A stretch of DNA of 64,000 nt from Butyrivibrio hungatei (GTDB lineage Bacteria > Bacillota > Clostridia > Lachnospirales > Lachnospiraceae): the NCBI RefSeq assembly GCF_900101605.1, contig NZ_FMUR01000008.1, forward strand, positions 122,122 to 186,121, in the 5' to 3' direction. Shown one piece after another: positions 43,722-53,788 of the stretch. A program made the position numbers and the translations under genes. Under the pieces are notes generated by a model. That model ran no database searches, was not told where the DNA came from, and saw nothing but the letters and a program-made list of their open reading frames with translations. Position 1 is the first letter of the stretch; every line of letters begins with the position of its first letter.

Positions 43722-45662
43722 TTACGCTGTCTCGGATTTCATGCCGGTGTAGAGCTGGTAGTAACGTTGCTTTTTGGCGATGAGTTCGTCGTGCGTACCC
43801 TGCTCTACGATGCGTCCCTGCTCAAGGACAATTATGCAATCACTGTTCTTGACGGTTGAAAGTCTGTGTGCAATTACAAAGGTCGTTCTGCCCTTCATAA
43901 GCCTGTCCATACCATCCTGAACAATCTTCTCCGTTCTGGTATCGATTGATGAAGTTGCTTCATCAAGGATAAGTACCGGAGGATCTGCAATCGCAGCTCT
44001 CGCAATTGCAAGGAGCTGGCGCTGTCCCTGCGAAAGGTTCGCTCCGTCACCCGTAAGCATTGTGTCATAACCTTCGGGAAGTCTCTTTATAAAGCTGTGT
44101 GCGTTTGCAAGCTTTGCTGCTGCAATTACTTCCTCGTCAGTGGCATCAAGCTTTCCGTATCTGATATTGTCCTTTACGGTACCTGTGAATAAATGTGTAT
44201 CCTGAAGCACTATTCCGAGTGAGCGGCGAAGATCCGCTTTTTTTATCTTATTGATATTTATGTTGTCATATCTGATCTTTCCGTCCTGAATATCATAAAA
44301 TCTATTGATCAGATTTGTAATTGTTGTCTTGCCCGCTCCCGTAGAACCTACGAAAGCAATCTTCTGTCCGGGAGTGGCATGAAGAACGATATCGTGAAGA
44401 ACCATCTTTTCATCCGTATATCCAAAGTCCACGCCGTTAAATGTAACATCTCCCTCCATAGGCTGGTAGGTCGTTGTATCCGTAGCTTTGTGATAATGTT
44501 TCCATGCCCAGCGGCCCGTATGATGATCTGCTTCTTTTATCTCTCCGTTTTCTTCCACAGCATCGACAAGCATTACGTAGCCTTCATCCGTCTCAGGCTT
44601 CTCATCGAGAAGCTTAAAGATACGATTCGCTCCCGCAAGCGCCATAACAATCGAGTTAAGCTGCATACTAACCTGATTTATAGGCATGCTGAAATTCCTG
44701 TTAAATGTAAGGAACGAAGCAAGTGCACCCACCGTAAAGCCTACGGCAATATTGTCAGAAAGAGCTATTGCTCCACCGATCATCGCACAAATAACATAGC
44801 TTGTATTTCCAAGCTGAGCGTTGATAGGTCCGAGCGATCCCGAAAATGTATTTGCCTTAAATGCGCTGTTACAAAGAGCTTCATTGAGTTCGTTAAACTT
44901 TGCAATGCTCTCCGCCTCGTGATTAAATACTTTTACAACCTTCTGACCTGTCATCATCTCTTCGATGTATCCGTTAAGCGCGCCAAGGTTCTTTTGCTGC
45001 TCCACAAAGTTTTTTCCCGAAGCCTTAGTTGCCGCTCCCGAACAGAACAGCATAACACCGACCATTACGATGGTAACAACAGTAAGCGGCACACTTAAGA
45101 TAAACATCGATACCAAAACACTGACAATCGTGATAGCACTGCTTAAAAGCTGTGGAATACTCTGGCTTATCATCTGTCTCAGCGTATCAATATCATTTGT
45201 ATAGATCGACATGATATCGCCGTGTGCATTTGTATCAAAATATTTGATGGGAAGACTCTCCATATGTGTAAAAAGCTCTTCACGAAGCCTTCTGAGCGTT
45301 CCCTGGTTAATGTATACCATAACTCTTGACTGAATATATGCCGCAAGAACTCCAAGTCCGTAAAAAATCGCAACTCTTAATATCGCACCGAGAAGCGGGC
45401 CAAAATTCCCGTCTCCGCTGTCAAGCATCGGCTGAATATACGAATCAATAAGAACTTTGGTAAAAAGAGTTCCCTGTATATTAGAGGCAACCGTCACAAG
45501 TATACATACCACGACAGCAACCATATGAGCAGGATAATACTTAAACACATATCCCATTAATCTCTTCAAAAGAGCTCCGGGATTCTCAAGCTTTGGCCTC
45601 GGCATTCCGCGCCTGTTTCCGCCGCCCGGTCCAACTTTTATTTCTTTTGCTTCTTCTGCCAT
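43722..45662 (-). CDS. ABC exporter half, catalytically complete
   Basis: A 646-residue type IV ABC exporter half-transporter: six membrane helices in about 35-330, then an insert, then the nucleotide-binding domain. Walker A is GSTGAGKTTITN near 433, the signature is LSQGQRQLLAIARA near 534 and Walker B VLILDEATSSIDTRTEK near 559 with the catalytic glutamate present. The H-loop is AHRLS near 590. An unusual 70-residue insert between membrane and ATPase parts (about 340-405, ADHHTGRWAWKHYHKATDTTTYQPMEG) is rich in His and Trp. It pairs with the gene 12 bases upstream. Substrate unknown; family members export drugs or lipids. Confidence 0.92.
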   Translation of the reverse strand: MAEEAKEIKVGPGGGNRRGMPRPKLENPGALLKRLMGYVFKYYPAHMVAVVVCILVTVASNIQGTLFTKVLIDSYIQPMLDSGDGNFGPLLGAILRVAIFYGLGVLAAYIQSRVMVYINQGTLRRLREELFTHMESLPIKYFDTNAHGDIMSIYTNDIDTLRQMISQSIPQLLSSAITIVSVLVSMFILSVPLTVVTIVMVGVMLFCSGAATKASGKNFVEQQKNLGALNGYIEEMMTGQKVVKVFNHEAESIAKFNELNEALCNSAFKANTFSGSLGPINAQLGNTSYVICAMIGGAIALSDNIAVGFTVGALASFLTFNRNFSMPINQVSMQLNSIVMALAGANRIFKLLDEKPETDEGYVMLVDAVEENGEIKEADHHTGRWAWKHYHKATDTTTYQPMEGDVTFNGVDFGYTDEKMVLHDIVLHATPGQKIAFVGSTGAGKTTITNLINRFYDIQDGKIRYDNININKIKKADLRRSLGIVLQDTHLFTGTVKDNIRYGKLDATDEEVIAAAKLANAHSFIKRLPEGYDTMLTGDGANLSQGQRQLLAIARAAIADPPVLILDEATSSIDTRTEKIVQDGMDRLMKGRTTFVIAHRLSTVKNSDCIIVLEQGRIVEQGTHDELIAKKQRYYQLYTGMKSETA

Positions 45663-45674
45663 AATTATTCCTCC

Positions 45675-47423
45675 TTAAGCCTGCTTATCAAAGTCTGCGT
45701 CCGCTCCGGCGCCTGTCTGCGACTCGTATACTTCTCTGTAGATGGTGTTGCTCTCAAGAAGCTCACTGTGTGTTCCAAATCCGCTAACCTGGCCGTCGTC
45801 CATAACTATTATTCTGTCGCACTCCTGGACTGACGCAATTCTCTGTGCAATGATAAGTTTGGTCGTTCCGGGTATTTCTTCCGCAAATGCCTTTCTGATC
45901 TTGGCATCCGTTGCCGTATCAACGGCACTTGTCGAATCATCAAGTATAAGTATCTTGGGCTTTTTGAGAAGTGCTCTTGCAATACAAAGTCTCTGCCTTT
46001 GTCCGCCCGATACATTTGCTCCGCCCTGCTCTATGAATGTTTCATATCCATCCGGCATTCTTTCTATAAATTCGTCGGCACAAGCCATCTTGCAGGCTCT
46101 TATGCAGTCCTCTTTTGTCGCATCCTTATCACCCCATCTGAGGTTATCAAGAATAGTTCCGGAAAAAAGAACATTCTTTTGAAGCACAACAGAAACCTGA
46201 TCCCTCAATGTCTCCATATCGTAGTCTCTTACATCGATTCCGCCTACTTTAACAACGCCATCCGTGACATCATAGAGTCTACTTATAAGATTTACCAAAG
46301 ACGACTTGGCAGAACCTGTACCTCCGATTATTCCGATCGTTTCTCCGGACTTGATATCAATATTTATATCTTTTAAAACAGGCTCTTCCGAAGTTTCATT
46401 ATAAGCAAAATTTACATGTTCAAATCTGATACTTCCATCAGGCACAGCCATGATCGCATCAGCCTTATTTGTAATGTCGGGAGTCTCTTCGAGAACTTCT
46501 GCTATACGCTTTCCGCTTGCCTGAGCCATTGTGAGCATTACAAAAATAATAGCAAGAAACATCATGCTCATAAGAATATTCATACAATAAGAAAGAAGTC
46601 CCATCAGTTCGCCTGTCGTAAGGCTTCCCGCAACGATCATATGCGCACCTACCCAGCTTATAAGAAGGATACATACATAAACCGTGGCCGTCATCATAGG
46701 TCCCATCTTAATTACATTCATCTCTGCCCGCACAAACATGTTGTAAATGTTGCCCGCAGCTTTTTTGAACTTATCATTCTCATAGTCTTCACGTACATAT
46801 GCCTTAACAACACGTATAGCAGACACGTTCTCCTGTACGCTCTCGTTAAGCTCATCATACTTTTCAAAAACTTCCTTGAAATAAACAGTTGCTTTGCTCA
46901 TGATTAGAACCATGAAAATTGCAAGAACAACTACAGCCGCAAGATAGATTGTCGCGATCCTGGGATTTATCATAAACGACATGATCATTGCACCTATTAC
47001 GGTCGCAGGCGCTCTCATTGCCATTCTAAGAAGCATCATATATGCGTTCTGAATATTTGTGACATCGGTCGTGAGTCTTGTCACAAGTCCTGATGTAGAA
47101 AACTTGTCTATATTGGAAAAAGAAAAAGTCTGAATGTTATCAAACATGGCTTTTCTCAAGTTCTTGGCAAGTCCCGTGGAAGCCTTCGATCCGTAGTACG
47201 CTCCTCCGATTCCCGCAGCAAGTCCAAACAGAGCGATAACGATCATTAAAAATCCGACTCTGAAAATGTACGCCATATTCTCTGCGTAAATTCCGTTATC
47301 GACGATCTTTCCCATGAGTTTCGGAATGATCATCTCCGCCGCAACCTCGCCGATCATGCACAGCGGCGTCAATACGGATACAAGTTTGTATTCTTTTAGT
47401 TCTTTACCTAATGTCTTTATCAT
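45675..47423 (-). CDS. ABC exporter half, degenerate ATPase site
   Basis: A 582-residue half-transporter with six membrane helices in about 15-310. Walker A reads GGTGSAKSSLVN near 366, with an alanine where most have glycine. The signature is VSGGQRQRLCIARALL near 470. Walker B reads ILILDDSTSAVD near 494: the catalytic glutamate is aspartate. This is the usual division in heterodimeric exporters such as LmrCD or BmrCD, where one of two sites hydrolyses slowly. The signature of each half serves the partner's site, so the pair keeps one fully active site. Confidence 0.92.
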   Translation of the reverse strand: MIKTLGKELKEYKLVSVLTPLCMIGEVAAEMIIPKLMGKIVDNGIYAENMAYIFRVGFLMIVIALFGLAAGIGGAYYGSKASTGLAKNLRKAMFDNIQTFSFSNIDKFSTSGLVTRLTTDVTNIQNAYMMLLRMAMRAPATVIGAMIMSFMINPRIATIYLAAVVVLAIFMVLIMSKATVYFKEVFEKYDELNESVQENVSAIRVVKAYVREDYENDKFKKAAGNIYNMFVRAEMNVIKMGPMMTATVYVCILLISWVGAHMIVAGSLTTGELMGLLSYCMNILMSMMFLAIIFVMLTMAQASGKRIAEVLEETPDITNKADAIMAVPDGSIRFEHVNFAYNETSEEPVLKDINIDIKSGETIGIIGGTGSAKSSLVNLISRLYDVTDGVVKVGGIDVRDYDMETLRDQVSVVLQKNVLFSGTILDNLRWGDKDATKEDCIRACKMACADEFIERMPDGYETFIEQGGANVSGGQRQRLCIARALLKKPKILILDDSTSAVDTATDAKIRKAFAEEIPGTTKLIIAQRIASVQECDRIIVMDDGQVSGFGTHSELLESNTIYREVYESQTGAGADADFDKQA

Positions 47424-47539
47424 ATGCTTTCTCCTGTAATAATCTCCAATGAAGTATTATATAACCAAAATAAATTGTATTCAATTGATTTTATAGTTAT
47501 TTAAGATTAACAAACCGTAAGCTCTTTATTCAATTCCTC

Positions 47540-47569
47540 AAAAAAAGAACGGATCATTTGATCCGTCCT
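47540..47569 (-). terminator. Terminator of the VanW gene
   Basis: GGACGGATCA and TGATCCGTTC form a stem followed by seven T on the minus strand. Confidence 0.85.
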
Positions 47570-47577
47570 TATATATC

Positions 47578-48441
47578 TCAAACTTGAGGTGTTGGATTTT
47601 CCGGCTGTGGAACAGGAGCTTCGGTCTGTGCTATCGGAGCTTCCGGTTGAGGTGCCGGAACTTCAGGCTGTGGTGCTAAAACTTCAGGCTGAGGCACCGG
47701 AATGTTAGCCTGAGGAGCAAGAATATCAAGATGATATCCTGTCTCATCGTAAGATGCCTGTATCATAACATCGTATGCAAATTCATTTCTGAATCTAAAG
47801 TCTTTTCTCGATCTGAAAGCGATAGCTGCATCATCTCCCTGCGCATAGTAGTCTACAGGCTTTGAATGATTGTGTCTTTCAACAATCCTGCACCCTGCGT
47901 TCATTGCCGCATGGTAAAGAGCACTGCTTATCTTGCATACACCTCCGCCGTAGTCATATCCTCCGACTACATGCGCTATAACATATCCTCTTTCAGGAGG
48001 TGTTCCCCTTCCTACAGTATTTGCATAAGAAAATGTCTCTCCGGGCTTAACTATATATCCGTTTATATAGCCGCATGCAACTCGGGCATTTACGTTATTG
48101 GCATCCTCATTTGCGGGATACAGCATGATGTCTTCATGTCCAATGCTTGCCCACGCAATATTTTCAGGTGCAGGAGCCGGAACAGGTGTCGTTTCAGGTG
48201 CCGCTGCAGGCGCAGAAGCTTCACTTACTGCAGCCTCAACAACCACATTATTCTCACCGGGATTCACCTGTTCTCCGCTAACCTCAGCCGTAGCGGCAAT
48301 CCCTTCCTGCTCACATGGAGTAAAAGTTTCTTCCATATGTACAAAAACTTCCTCTGTTGATGATCCCGCATTACCATATCCGGTAATTGCAACATAAAGC
48401 ATCGGCAATGCGATTGCCGTAATAATTGTCTTCATTTTCAT
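47578..48441 (-). CDS. Secreted VanW-domain protein with Pro/Gln/Glu repeat tail
   Basis: A 287-residue exported protein with a signal-like start (TIITAIALPMLYVAITG, no lipobox). A Pro/Ala/Glu-rich stretch (about 60-92) leads to the VanW domain at about 98-240: NARVACGYINGYIVKPGETFSYANTVG, GGGVCKISSALYHAAMNAG, and ERHNHSKPVDYYAQGDDAA. VanW domains occur in surface proteins and near vancomycin resistance genes; their activity is unsettled. The tail from 250 is a repeat of about eight residues built on PQPE (e.g. APQPEVPAPQPEAPIAQTEA), likely a cell-wall spacer. Expression is under the c-di-GMP riboswitch upstream. Confidence 0.85.
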   Translation of the reverse strand: MKMKTIITAIALPMLYVAITGYGNAGSSTEEVFVHMEETFTPCEQEGIAATAEVSGEQVNPGENNVVVEAAVSEASAPAAAPETTPVPAPAPENIAWASIGHEDIMLYPANEDANNVNARVACGYINGYIVKPGETFSYANTVGRGTPPERGYVIAHVVGGYDYGGGVCKISSALYHAAMNAGCRIVERHNHSKPVDYYAQGDDAAIAFRSRKDFRFRNEFAYDVMIQASYDETGYHLDILAPQANIPVPQPEVLAPQPEVPAPQPEAPIAQTEAPVPQPENPTPQV

Positions 48442-48471
48442 TTTTACAAAAATTCCTTTTTCCTATTAATG

Positions 48472-48496
48472 TAAAAAGCGATGCTTACGCATCGCT
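48472..48496 (-). terminator. Terminator of the c-di-GMP riboswitch
   Basis: AGCGATGC and GCATCGCT with a GTAA loop, followed by five T on the minus strand; the stem's left side directly follows the aptamer. Confidence 0.85.
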
Positions 48497-48580
48497 ATAA
48501 ACTGCAACTGGCTGTCCTTTCGGACCCTATAGCTTTGCGTCATTAGATTTCTCTAATTTTGCCAAAAATTATCTTTATAT
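48497..48580 (-). ncRNA. Cyclic di-GMP-I riboswitch (GEMM)
   Basis: On the minus strand the consensus blocks occur in order: GGCAAA, a short stem with GAAA loop, GACGCAAAGCTA, then GGGTCC-GAAA-GGACAGCC and AGTTGC. These are the conserved P2/P3 and tetraloop-receptor parts of the c-di-GMP-I aptamer. A terminator follows immediately, so binding decides whether transcription proceeds into the VanW gene; whether it acts as an on or off switch cannot be read with certainty. Confidence 0.9.
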
Positions 48581-48680
48581 AGTTTCTTTTTTTATGAAAG
48601 CAGAGTTATTATATCGTATGGTCTATTTAAAGTCCATACTGAATTTTATAAATCCACAATTATTATTGCAGCTTACCATA

Positions 48681-49916
48681 TCAATTCACATAATATCCGA
48701 TATCCTTAAGATCACTTCCGCTGACAGGCTTCATGAAGTTGATATTTGGAAGCACTCCGTTTGCGCCTCTGGGTGCAGAAAGCTGAGAAGCATCAAGGCT
48801 TTCAAAATCATCATTGGCACAGTTGTATGAGCTGTTCCATGAACAGCTTCCAACCTTTGTTCCCTTTCCGACATTGGAAACTTTACCGTTTAAAGAAATA
48901 TTGCATCTGAGGAACTCTCTTGTTCCGGGGATATCTTTCGAATCGCTCGGGCTTACTCTCTCAAGCATATTGTAATTGCTTCCGGAATTGCCGTATGCAA
49001 CATTATTGGTCCAGTTTGCCGACTGTCCGGGCTGATGATTTGCATAGAATCCGTTGGAAGCATTATTTACTGCGATGCAGTGAGTTACTGTATGTACAGG
49101 AACTGTATTCGGGACTTTTCCCGTTCCGTAGCCGCCAATCTTAAATCCATTGGAATCTCCGCCTTTTCTCATATCAAAAGCCCAGCAATATTCAAATGTA
49201 TTGGCTCCTTTTGATGTAATACAGTCAAATCCATCATCGCCGCAAGCCCATGCCCTGCACTGCCTGAAAGCAACACTCTGTCCATGCGCTCCGAATCCAT
49301 CGGTATTTGAATTGGATGTACGATTTGGTGTATTGAGATTATAGGCATCACACTTTATGCACTCTCCACTTCCGTTATTGCAGAAATAGAAACCGTTTGC
49401 CTGTGCATCGAAGCATGTTATCTGATTGAATGTCGCATTTCCTTCTACCCTGAAGCACTCGGACTGCTTCTGATTTCCTATAGGAACTCCGGTAACTTTA
49501 AAGCAAAGAAAATACACTCCCTTAACTCCGCTCTTGATATGAAATGCCGCTACTCTCTTATCCGTGGGCACTCTTGAAAAGTCGAAAACAGGTACATCCT
49601 TGGAAGTATATGCTCTGTAAGTAATATTGCTCTTTGTAAACTCATTTACATAATTGTAATTATTATCCTTAGCCGCAATGCCGAAGTCATTGTAAGTACT
49701 GCCCATAATATAGACGGTATCACCGGAAGAAGCCGCTTCCTGAGCTCTCATAAGGCTCTTAAACGGAGCAGACGTAGACGTGCCTGCATTCGAATCGTTA
49801 CCTGACGGTGAAATATACCAGTCAGCAGCATAAGCCTTACAGTCTGTTTTAACAAATAAAAAAATACAAAACGCCATGATCACAGCGTATTTTAGCGCAT
49901 CAAAAACTTTTCTCAT
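48681..49916 (-). CDS. Secreted pectate lyase-like protein (PL9-like)
   Basis: A 411-residue secreted protein. Signal peptide with hydrophobic core YAVIMAFCIFLFVKT and cleavage near AYAA. It then begins WYISPSGNDSNAGTSTSAPFKSLMRAQEAASSGDTVYI, the opening of a right-handed beta-helix. Further coils include NTDGFGAHG, GDDGFDCI and SNGFKIGG, carrying the aspartates and lysine expected for calcium and catalysis in family 9 pectate lyases. Likely cleaves polygalacturonan outside the cell. The gene has its own promoter region and no partner enzyme adjacent. Confidence 0.8.
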   Translation of the reverse strand: MRKVFDALKYAVIMAFCIFLFVKTDCKAYAADWYISPSGNDSNAGTSTSAPFKSLMRAQEAASSGDTVYIMGSTYNDFGIAAKDNNYNYVNEFTKSNITYRAYTSKDVPVFDFSRVPTDKRVAAFHIKSGVKGVYFLCFKVTGVPIGNQKQSECFRVEGNATFNQITCFDAQANGFYFCNNGSGECIKCDAYNLNTPNRTSNSNTDGFGAHGQSVAFRQCRAWACGDDGFDCITSKGANTFEYCWAFDMRKGGDSNGFKIGGYGTGKVPNTVPVHTVTHCIAVNNASNGFYANHQPGQSANWTNNVAYGNSGSNYNMLERVSPSDSKDIPGTREFLRCNISLNGKVSNVGKGTKVGSCSWNSSYNCANDDFESLDASQLSAPRGANGVLPNINFMKPVSGSDLKDIGYYVN

Positions 49917-50054
49917 ACAAAATTCTCCTTAATATATTGTTAATAATATTGTAATAATCAAGCAGGCAATTTTCAATCATAAATTACATACATAAAGTGG
50001 CAAAAATGATATAATGTTTCGGATTTACTTATTTATAAAGGAGATATCTTAGAA

Positions 50055-50933
50055 ATGCTTTGGGCCGGACTTGTTTTGTTCTACGGGATCGTGAAGGGAT
50101 TTCGTGATGTTGTAAAAAAGAAAGCGCTGACTAAAAATACAGTAATGGAAGTGCTTTTTGTATATACCTTCCTTACATTTTTATTCTGCATACCGGAGGC
50201 GCCCGCGGCATTTAAAGGATTTCCTCCGAAATTTTTTTTCCTGATCGCGATAAAGAGTTTTGTAATATTCATAGCGTGGATATGCTCGTTTAAGGCACTC
50301 GACAATATCCCCATCAGCTTATACGGAGTTCTTGACCTCTCAAGGATTCTCTTTTCAACCGCGTTCGGAATATTTGTGTTAAAAGAAAAAGGCTCAATAT
50401 ATTCAACTGTCGGCCTTCTGCTCATCCTCTTCGGGCTTTTGTTCTTAAAGATCTATCCCGAGATGAAAAAACGTTCCGACACCCGCAGCACATACAAAGC
50501 AGAAAAAATACCACCCATATATGTATGGATGGTACTTGCTTCCTGCATCTGCAATGCGATATCCGGATGCCTCGATAAAATATATATGAGAGATATCAAT
50601 TCTTCTCAGCTTCAATTTTGGTACATGCTCTATCTTGTTGTCTTTTACGGTCTGTATTTCATCGTAAGACGCATCAAGATAAGCTCTTCCGTTTGGAAAA
50701 ACGGCTGGATCTGGCTTCTCAGTTTCCTGTTCTTTATCGCGGACAAGGCTCTGTTTATCGCCAATTCCTACACAGACTCTAAGGTCATAATAATGACTTT
50801 ACTTAAACAATCCGCCTGCATCATTTCCATTGTATGCGGAAAGTTCATCTTCAAGGAAAAGAATATCGGCTACAAGATCTTTTGCGCAGGTATCATACTT
50901 GTAGGTCTTGTGATAAGCATGATTGGGCAATAA
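50055..50933 (+). CDS. EamA/DMT-family permease
   Basis: A 292-residue membrane protein of about ten membrane segments in two repeated halves (about 1-135 and 155-290), as in EamA drug/metabolite exporters. The first half ends with the family-like DLSRILFSTAFGIFVLKEKGSIYSTVGLLLILFG, the second with LLKQSACIISIVCGKFIFKEKNIGYKIFCAGIILVG. Substrate unknown. Strong AAGGAGATAT site precedes the start. Confidence 0.88.
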   Translation: MLWAGLVLFYGIVKGFRDVVKKKALTKNTVMEVLFVYTFLTFLFCIPEAPAAFKGFPPKFFFLIAIKSFVIFIAWICSFKALDNIPISLYGVLDLSRILFSTAFGIFVLKEKGSIYSTVGLLLILFGLLFLKIYPEMKKRSDTRSTYKAEKIPPIYVWMVLASCICNAISGCLDKIYMRDINSSQLQFWYMLYLVVFYGLYFIVRRIKISSSVWKNGWIWLLSFLFFIADKALFIANSYTDSKVIIMTLLKQSACIISIVCGKFIFKEKNIGYKIFCAGIILVGLVISMIGQ

Positions 50934-50955
50934 ACAATATAGTTTTTCCATTAAC

Positions 50956-51006
50956 AAAAAGAGGATTCGCACTAAGTGATCAAATTAGTGCAAGTCCTCT
51001 TTTTTC
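50956..51006. terminator. Bidirectional terminator between EamA and trpA
   Basis: AAGAGGA...GCACTAA and TTAGTGC...TCCTCTT form a long stem with A-run on the left and T-run on the right, ending both converging units. Confidence 0.85.
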
Positions 51007-51062
51007 GTGCAGAGCACTTATCAAAGTATTAAAATAATTTGCGTCAACTATGCAAAGCTTAT

Positions 51063-51830
51063 TCACAGCGCTTCTTTCATAGATTTCACATACTCTCCGA
51101 CATACTTCGGAGCTTCTTTTCCATACTTCTCAAGAATCTTGATTATCGCAGAACCAACAATTGCGCCGTCAGATATCGCTGCCATCTTCGCTGCCTGCTC
51201 GGGTGTTGAGATTCCAAAGCCTATAGCACATGGAATATCGGTATTCTCACGAATTACTTTTACGATAGATGCAAGGTCTGTCTTTATCTCCGATCTTGTT
51301 CCTGTTACACCAAGACTTGATACGATGTAGATAAAGCCCTGTGCCTCTTTAGCGATCATTGAAATTCTGTTCTCGGATGTGGGCGCGATAAGCGAAATAA
51401 GATCTACTCCGTATTTATCGCAGACAGGAGAAAACTCCTCTTTTTCCTCAAACGGAAGATCGGGAAGGATGATTCCGTCTACACCGGTCTCTTTGCAAAG
51501 CGAGATGAATTTCTCAGAACCATATGAAAATACCACGTTTGCATATGTCATAAACACAAAAGGTGTATCTGTTTCTTTTCTGAGTTCCCTTACAAGATCA
51601 AAAACCTTATCGGTAGTAACGCCTCCTGCCAGCGCACGGATATTTGCACCCTGAATTACAGGTCCCTCGGCTGTGGGATCGGAAAAAGGTATTCCGAGCT
51701 CTATAAGATCTGCACCGTTTTTGCATGCTTCAAGAACAACTTTTTTGGTGGTCTCAAGGTCGGGATCTCCACATGTGATGAAGGCGATGAATGCCTTGCC
51801 GTTTTCAAATGCTTTCTTAATGTTACTCAT
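51063..51830 (-). CDS. trpA: Tryptophan synthase alpha subunit
   Basis: A 255-residue TIM-barrel subunit cleaving indole-3-glycerol phosphate to indole, which passes to TrpB. Conserved parts: [10 protein letters not shown] (about 18-27), the catalytic glutamate in [21 protein letters not shown] (about 40-60), the loop aspartate in [12 protein letters not shown] and the phosphate site [11 protein letters not shown] and GAIVGSAI near 205-230. Last gene of the trp operon; it overlaps trpB by eight bases. Confidence 0.97.
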   Translation of the reverse strand: MSNIKKAFENGKAFIAFITCGDPDLETTKKVVLEACKNGADLIELGIPFSDPTAEGPVIQGANIRALAGGVTTDKVFDLVRELRKETDTPFVFMTYANVVFSYGSEKFISLCKETGVDGIILPDLPFEEKEEFSPVCDKYGVDLISLIAPTSENRISMIAKEAQGFIYIVSSLGVTGTRSEIKTDLASIVKVIRENTDIPCAIGFGISTPEQAAKMAAISDGAIVGSAIIKILEKYGKEAPKYVGEYVKSMKEAL

Positions 51831-53013
51831 GGATATCCTCCCCTCTGTAGCGAGCGATTGCTGCGCAGTCCTTATCTCCTCTTCCCGAGATTGTTACAAC
51901 GATGATCTTGTCTTTGTCATACTCTTTTGCGACCTTCATAGCATAGGCAACCGCATGAGCAGACTCAATTGCGGGGATGATTCCCTCTGTGCGTGAAAGA
52001 TATTCAAAAGCATTAACAGCCTCGTCGTCAGTCACAGGCACATACTCAGCTCTCTTGATATCATGAAGGTATGCGTGCTCAGGTCCGACACCGGGATAAT
52101 CAAGTCCTGCGGATATCGAGTAAACAGGCGCAATCTGGCCGTACTTATCCTGGCAGAAGTATGATTTCATACCGTGAAAAATTCCTACACTTCCCGTATT
52201 AACGGTCGCTGCAGTCTCAAAAGTATCGATTCCGCGTCCTGCTGCCTCGCAGCCGATAAGCCTTACTTCCTTATCTTCTATAAAGTTATAGAAACTTCCG
52301 ATAGCATTTGATCCGCCGCCGACACAGGCAATAACCGCATCGGGAAGTCTTCCCTCTTTTTCAAGGATCTGCTGTTTAGTCTCCTTTGAGATAACAGACT
52401 GAAAATCTCTTACTATTGTTGGGAACGGATGAGGTCCCATGACAGATCCGAGGCAGTAGTGCGTATCGTCAATTCTTGAAGTCCACTCTCTCATGGCCTC
52501 CGATACGGCATCCTTAAGAGTTGCGGTTCCCGACTTAACAGGAATAACTTCTGCGCCGAGAAGTCTCATTCTGTACACGTTAAGAGCCTGTCTCTTCGTA
52601 TCCTCTTCGCCCATGAATACAACACATTCCATTCCCATAAGAGCTGCTGCCGTAGCTGTCGCAACACCGTGCTGTCCGGCGCCTGTCTCAGCTATGAGCC
52701 TTGTTTTTCCCATTTTTTTGGCCAAAAGAGCCTGTCCGAGAACGTTATTTATCTTGTGAGAGCCGGTATGATTGAGATCCTCTCTCTTAAGATAGATCTT
52801 TGCTCCGCCAAGGTCCTTTGTCATCTTCTCAGCGTAGTAAAGGCGTGAAGGTCTTCCCGCATATTCATTTAAAAGCTCTGTGAGCTCTGCGTTGAACTCA
52901 GGATCGTTCTTGTAATGATTGTAAGCTTCTTCAAGCTCTATTACTGCATTCATAAGTGTCTCGGGTATATACTGTCCGCCGTGTATACCGAAACGTCCAT
53001 TTTTATTGGTCAT
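51823..53013 (-). CDS. trpB: Tryptophan synthase beta subunit
   Basis: A 396-residue pyridoxal-phosphate enzyme joining indole and serine. The PLP lysine is in [16 protein letters not shown] (about 80-95); [26 protein letters not shown] and [13 protein letters not shown] are the usual loops. The start at 53013 follows AAAGGATG. Standard TrpB1-type with the expected length. Confidence 0.97.
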   Translation of the reverse strand: MTNKNGRFGIHGGQYIPETLMNAVIELEEAYNHYKNDPEFNAELTELLNEYAGRPSRLYYAEKMTKDLGGAKIYLKREDLNHTGSHKINNVLGQALLAKKMGKTRLIAETGAGQHGVATATAAALMGMECVVFMGEEDTKRQALNVYRMRLLGAEVIPVKSGTATLKDAVSEAMREWTSRIDDTHYCLGSVMGPHPFPTIVRDFQSVISKETKQQILEKEGRLPDAVIACVGGGSNAIGSFYNFIEDKEVRLIGCEAAGRGIDTFETAATVNTGSVGIFHGMKSYFCQDKYGQIAPVYSISAGLDYPGVGPEHAYLHDIKRAEYVPVTDDEAVNAFEYLSRTEGIIPAIESAHAVAYAMKVAKEYDKDKIIVVTISGRGDKDCAAIARYRGEDIHE

Positions 53014-53131
53014 GGTACATCCTTTCACAAAAAATGTTTTTATTCATGTAATCGCAGATTCCTGCGCATTAGCGTGCTGATACGATAGATTTTTCGCAAT
53101 TTATTTATCTGATTGTCATCGTGTCTTCATA

Positions 53132-53752
53132 CTAATTTCTTGCGTTCCCGACAAATCTTTCCATCTTGATTCTGTCTTTTTTTCCATCCGTCTCTATACC
53201 TGAACTAACATCAACCGCATAGGGCGCCACAGCCCTCACAGCTTCCGCAACATTATCGGGATCAAGCCCTCCGGCGAGGAAAAAATCTCTTTTTATCCCT
53301 TCAAGTATCTTCCAGTCGAACGCTTTTCCCGTTCCCTGACCGGAATCGATAAGCACATAGTCGGCATCTGATTTCTCGATATCTGCAATATCGTCGCTGC
53401 TCTTAACCTGAAACGCCTTGATGACAGGCTTATCTGTCAGCTTCCTAAGTTTTGCGATATAGCTGTTATCTTCGCTTCCGTGGAGCTGCGCGATATCTAT
53501 AATACCATTATTTAGAAGATCTGCGACAACTTTCGCATCTTCATCGACAAAAACTCCTACCGCCTTGATCTGCGGATCAAGAAGCTTTTTAAGCTCTGCC
53601 GCCTTGTCCTTAGTAACATTTCTCTTACTCTTTTGCCACAAGACAAAACCGATAAACTCAGGCTTTAAAGCATTCGCGACTTCTACATCCGAAACCGATG
53701 AAAGCCCGCAAAGTTTTATCTTGGGGCGCTTATATATTTTATTTACCGCCAT
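53132..53752 (-). CDS. trpF: Phosphoribosylanthranilate isomerase
   Basis: A 206-residue TIM-barrel isomerase for the fourth tryptophan-pathway step. The catalytic cysteine is in KIKLCGLSS (about 11-19), the catalytic aspartate in AVGVFVDED (about 75-83), with AQLHGSED and the phosphate site FFLAGGLDPDNVAEAV, VDVSSGIETDGKKD. Start placed at the MAVNKIY methionine behind AAGGAAG; the frame is open to 53782. The 118-base gap to trpB carries a partial repeat. Confidence 0.93.
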   Translation of the reverse strand: MAVNKIYKRPKIKLCGLSSVSDVEVANALKPEFIGFVLWQKSKRNVTKDKAAELKKLLDPQIKAVGVFVDEDAKVVADLLNNGIIDIAQLHGSEDNSYIAKLRKLTDKPVIKAFQVKSSDDIADIEKSDADYVLIDSGQGTGKAFDWKILEGIKRDFFLAGGLDPDNVAEAVRAVAPYAVDVSSGIETDGKKDRIKMERFVGNARN

Positions 53753-53788
53753 GAAATCTTCCTTCTTGAGCCAAACTTCCATGAGTTA

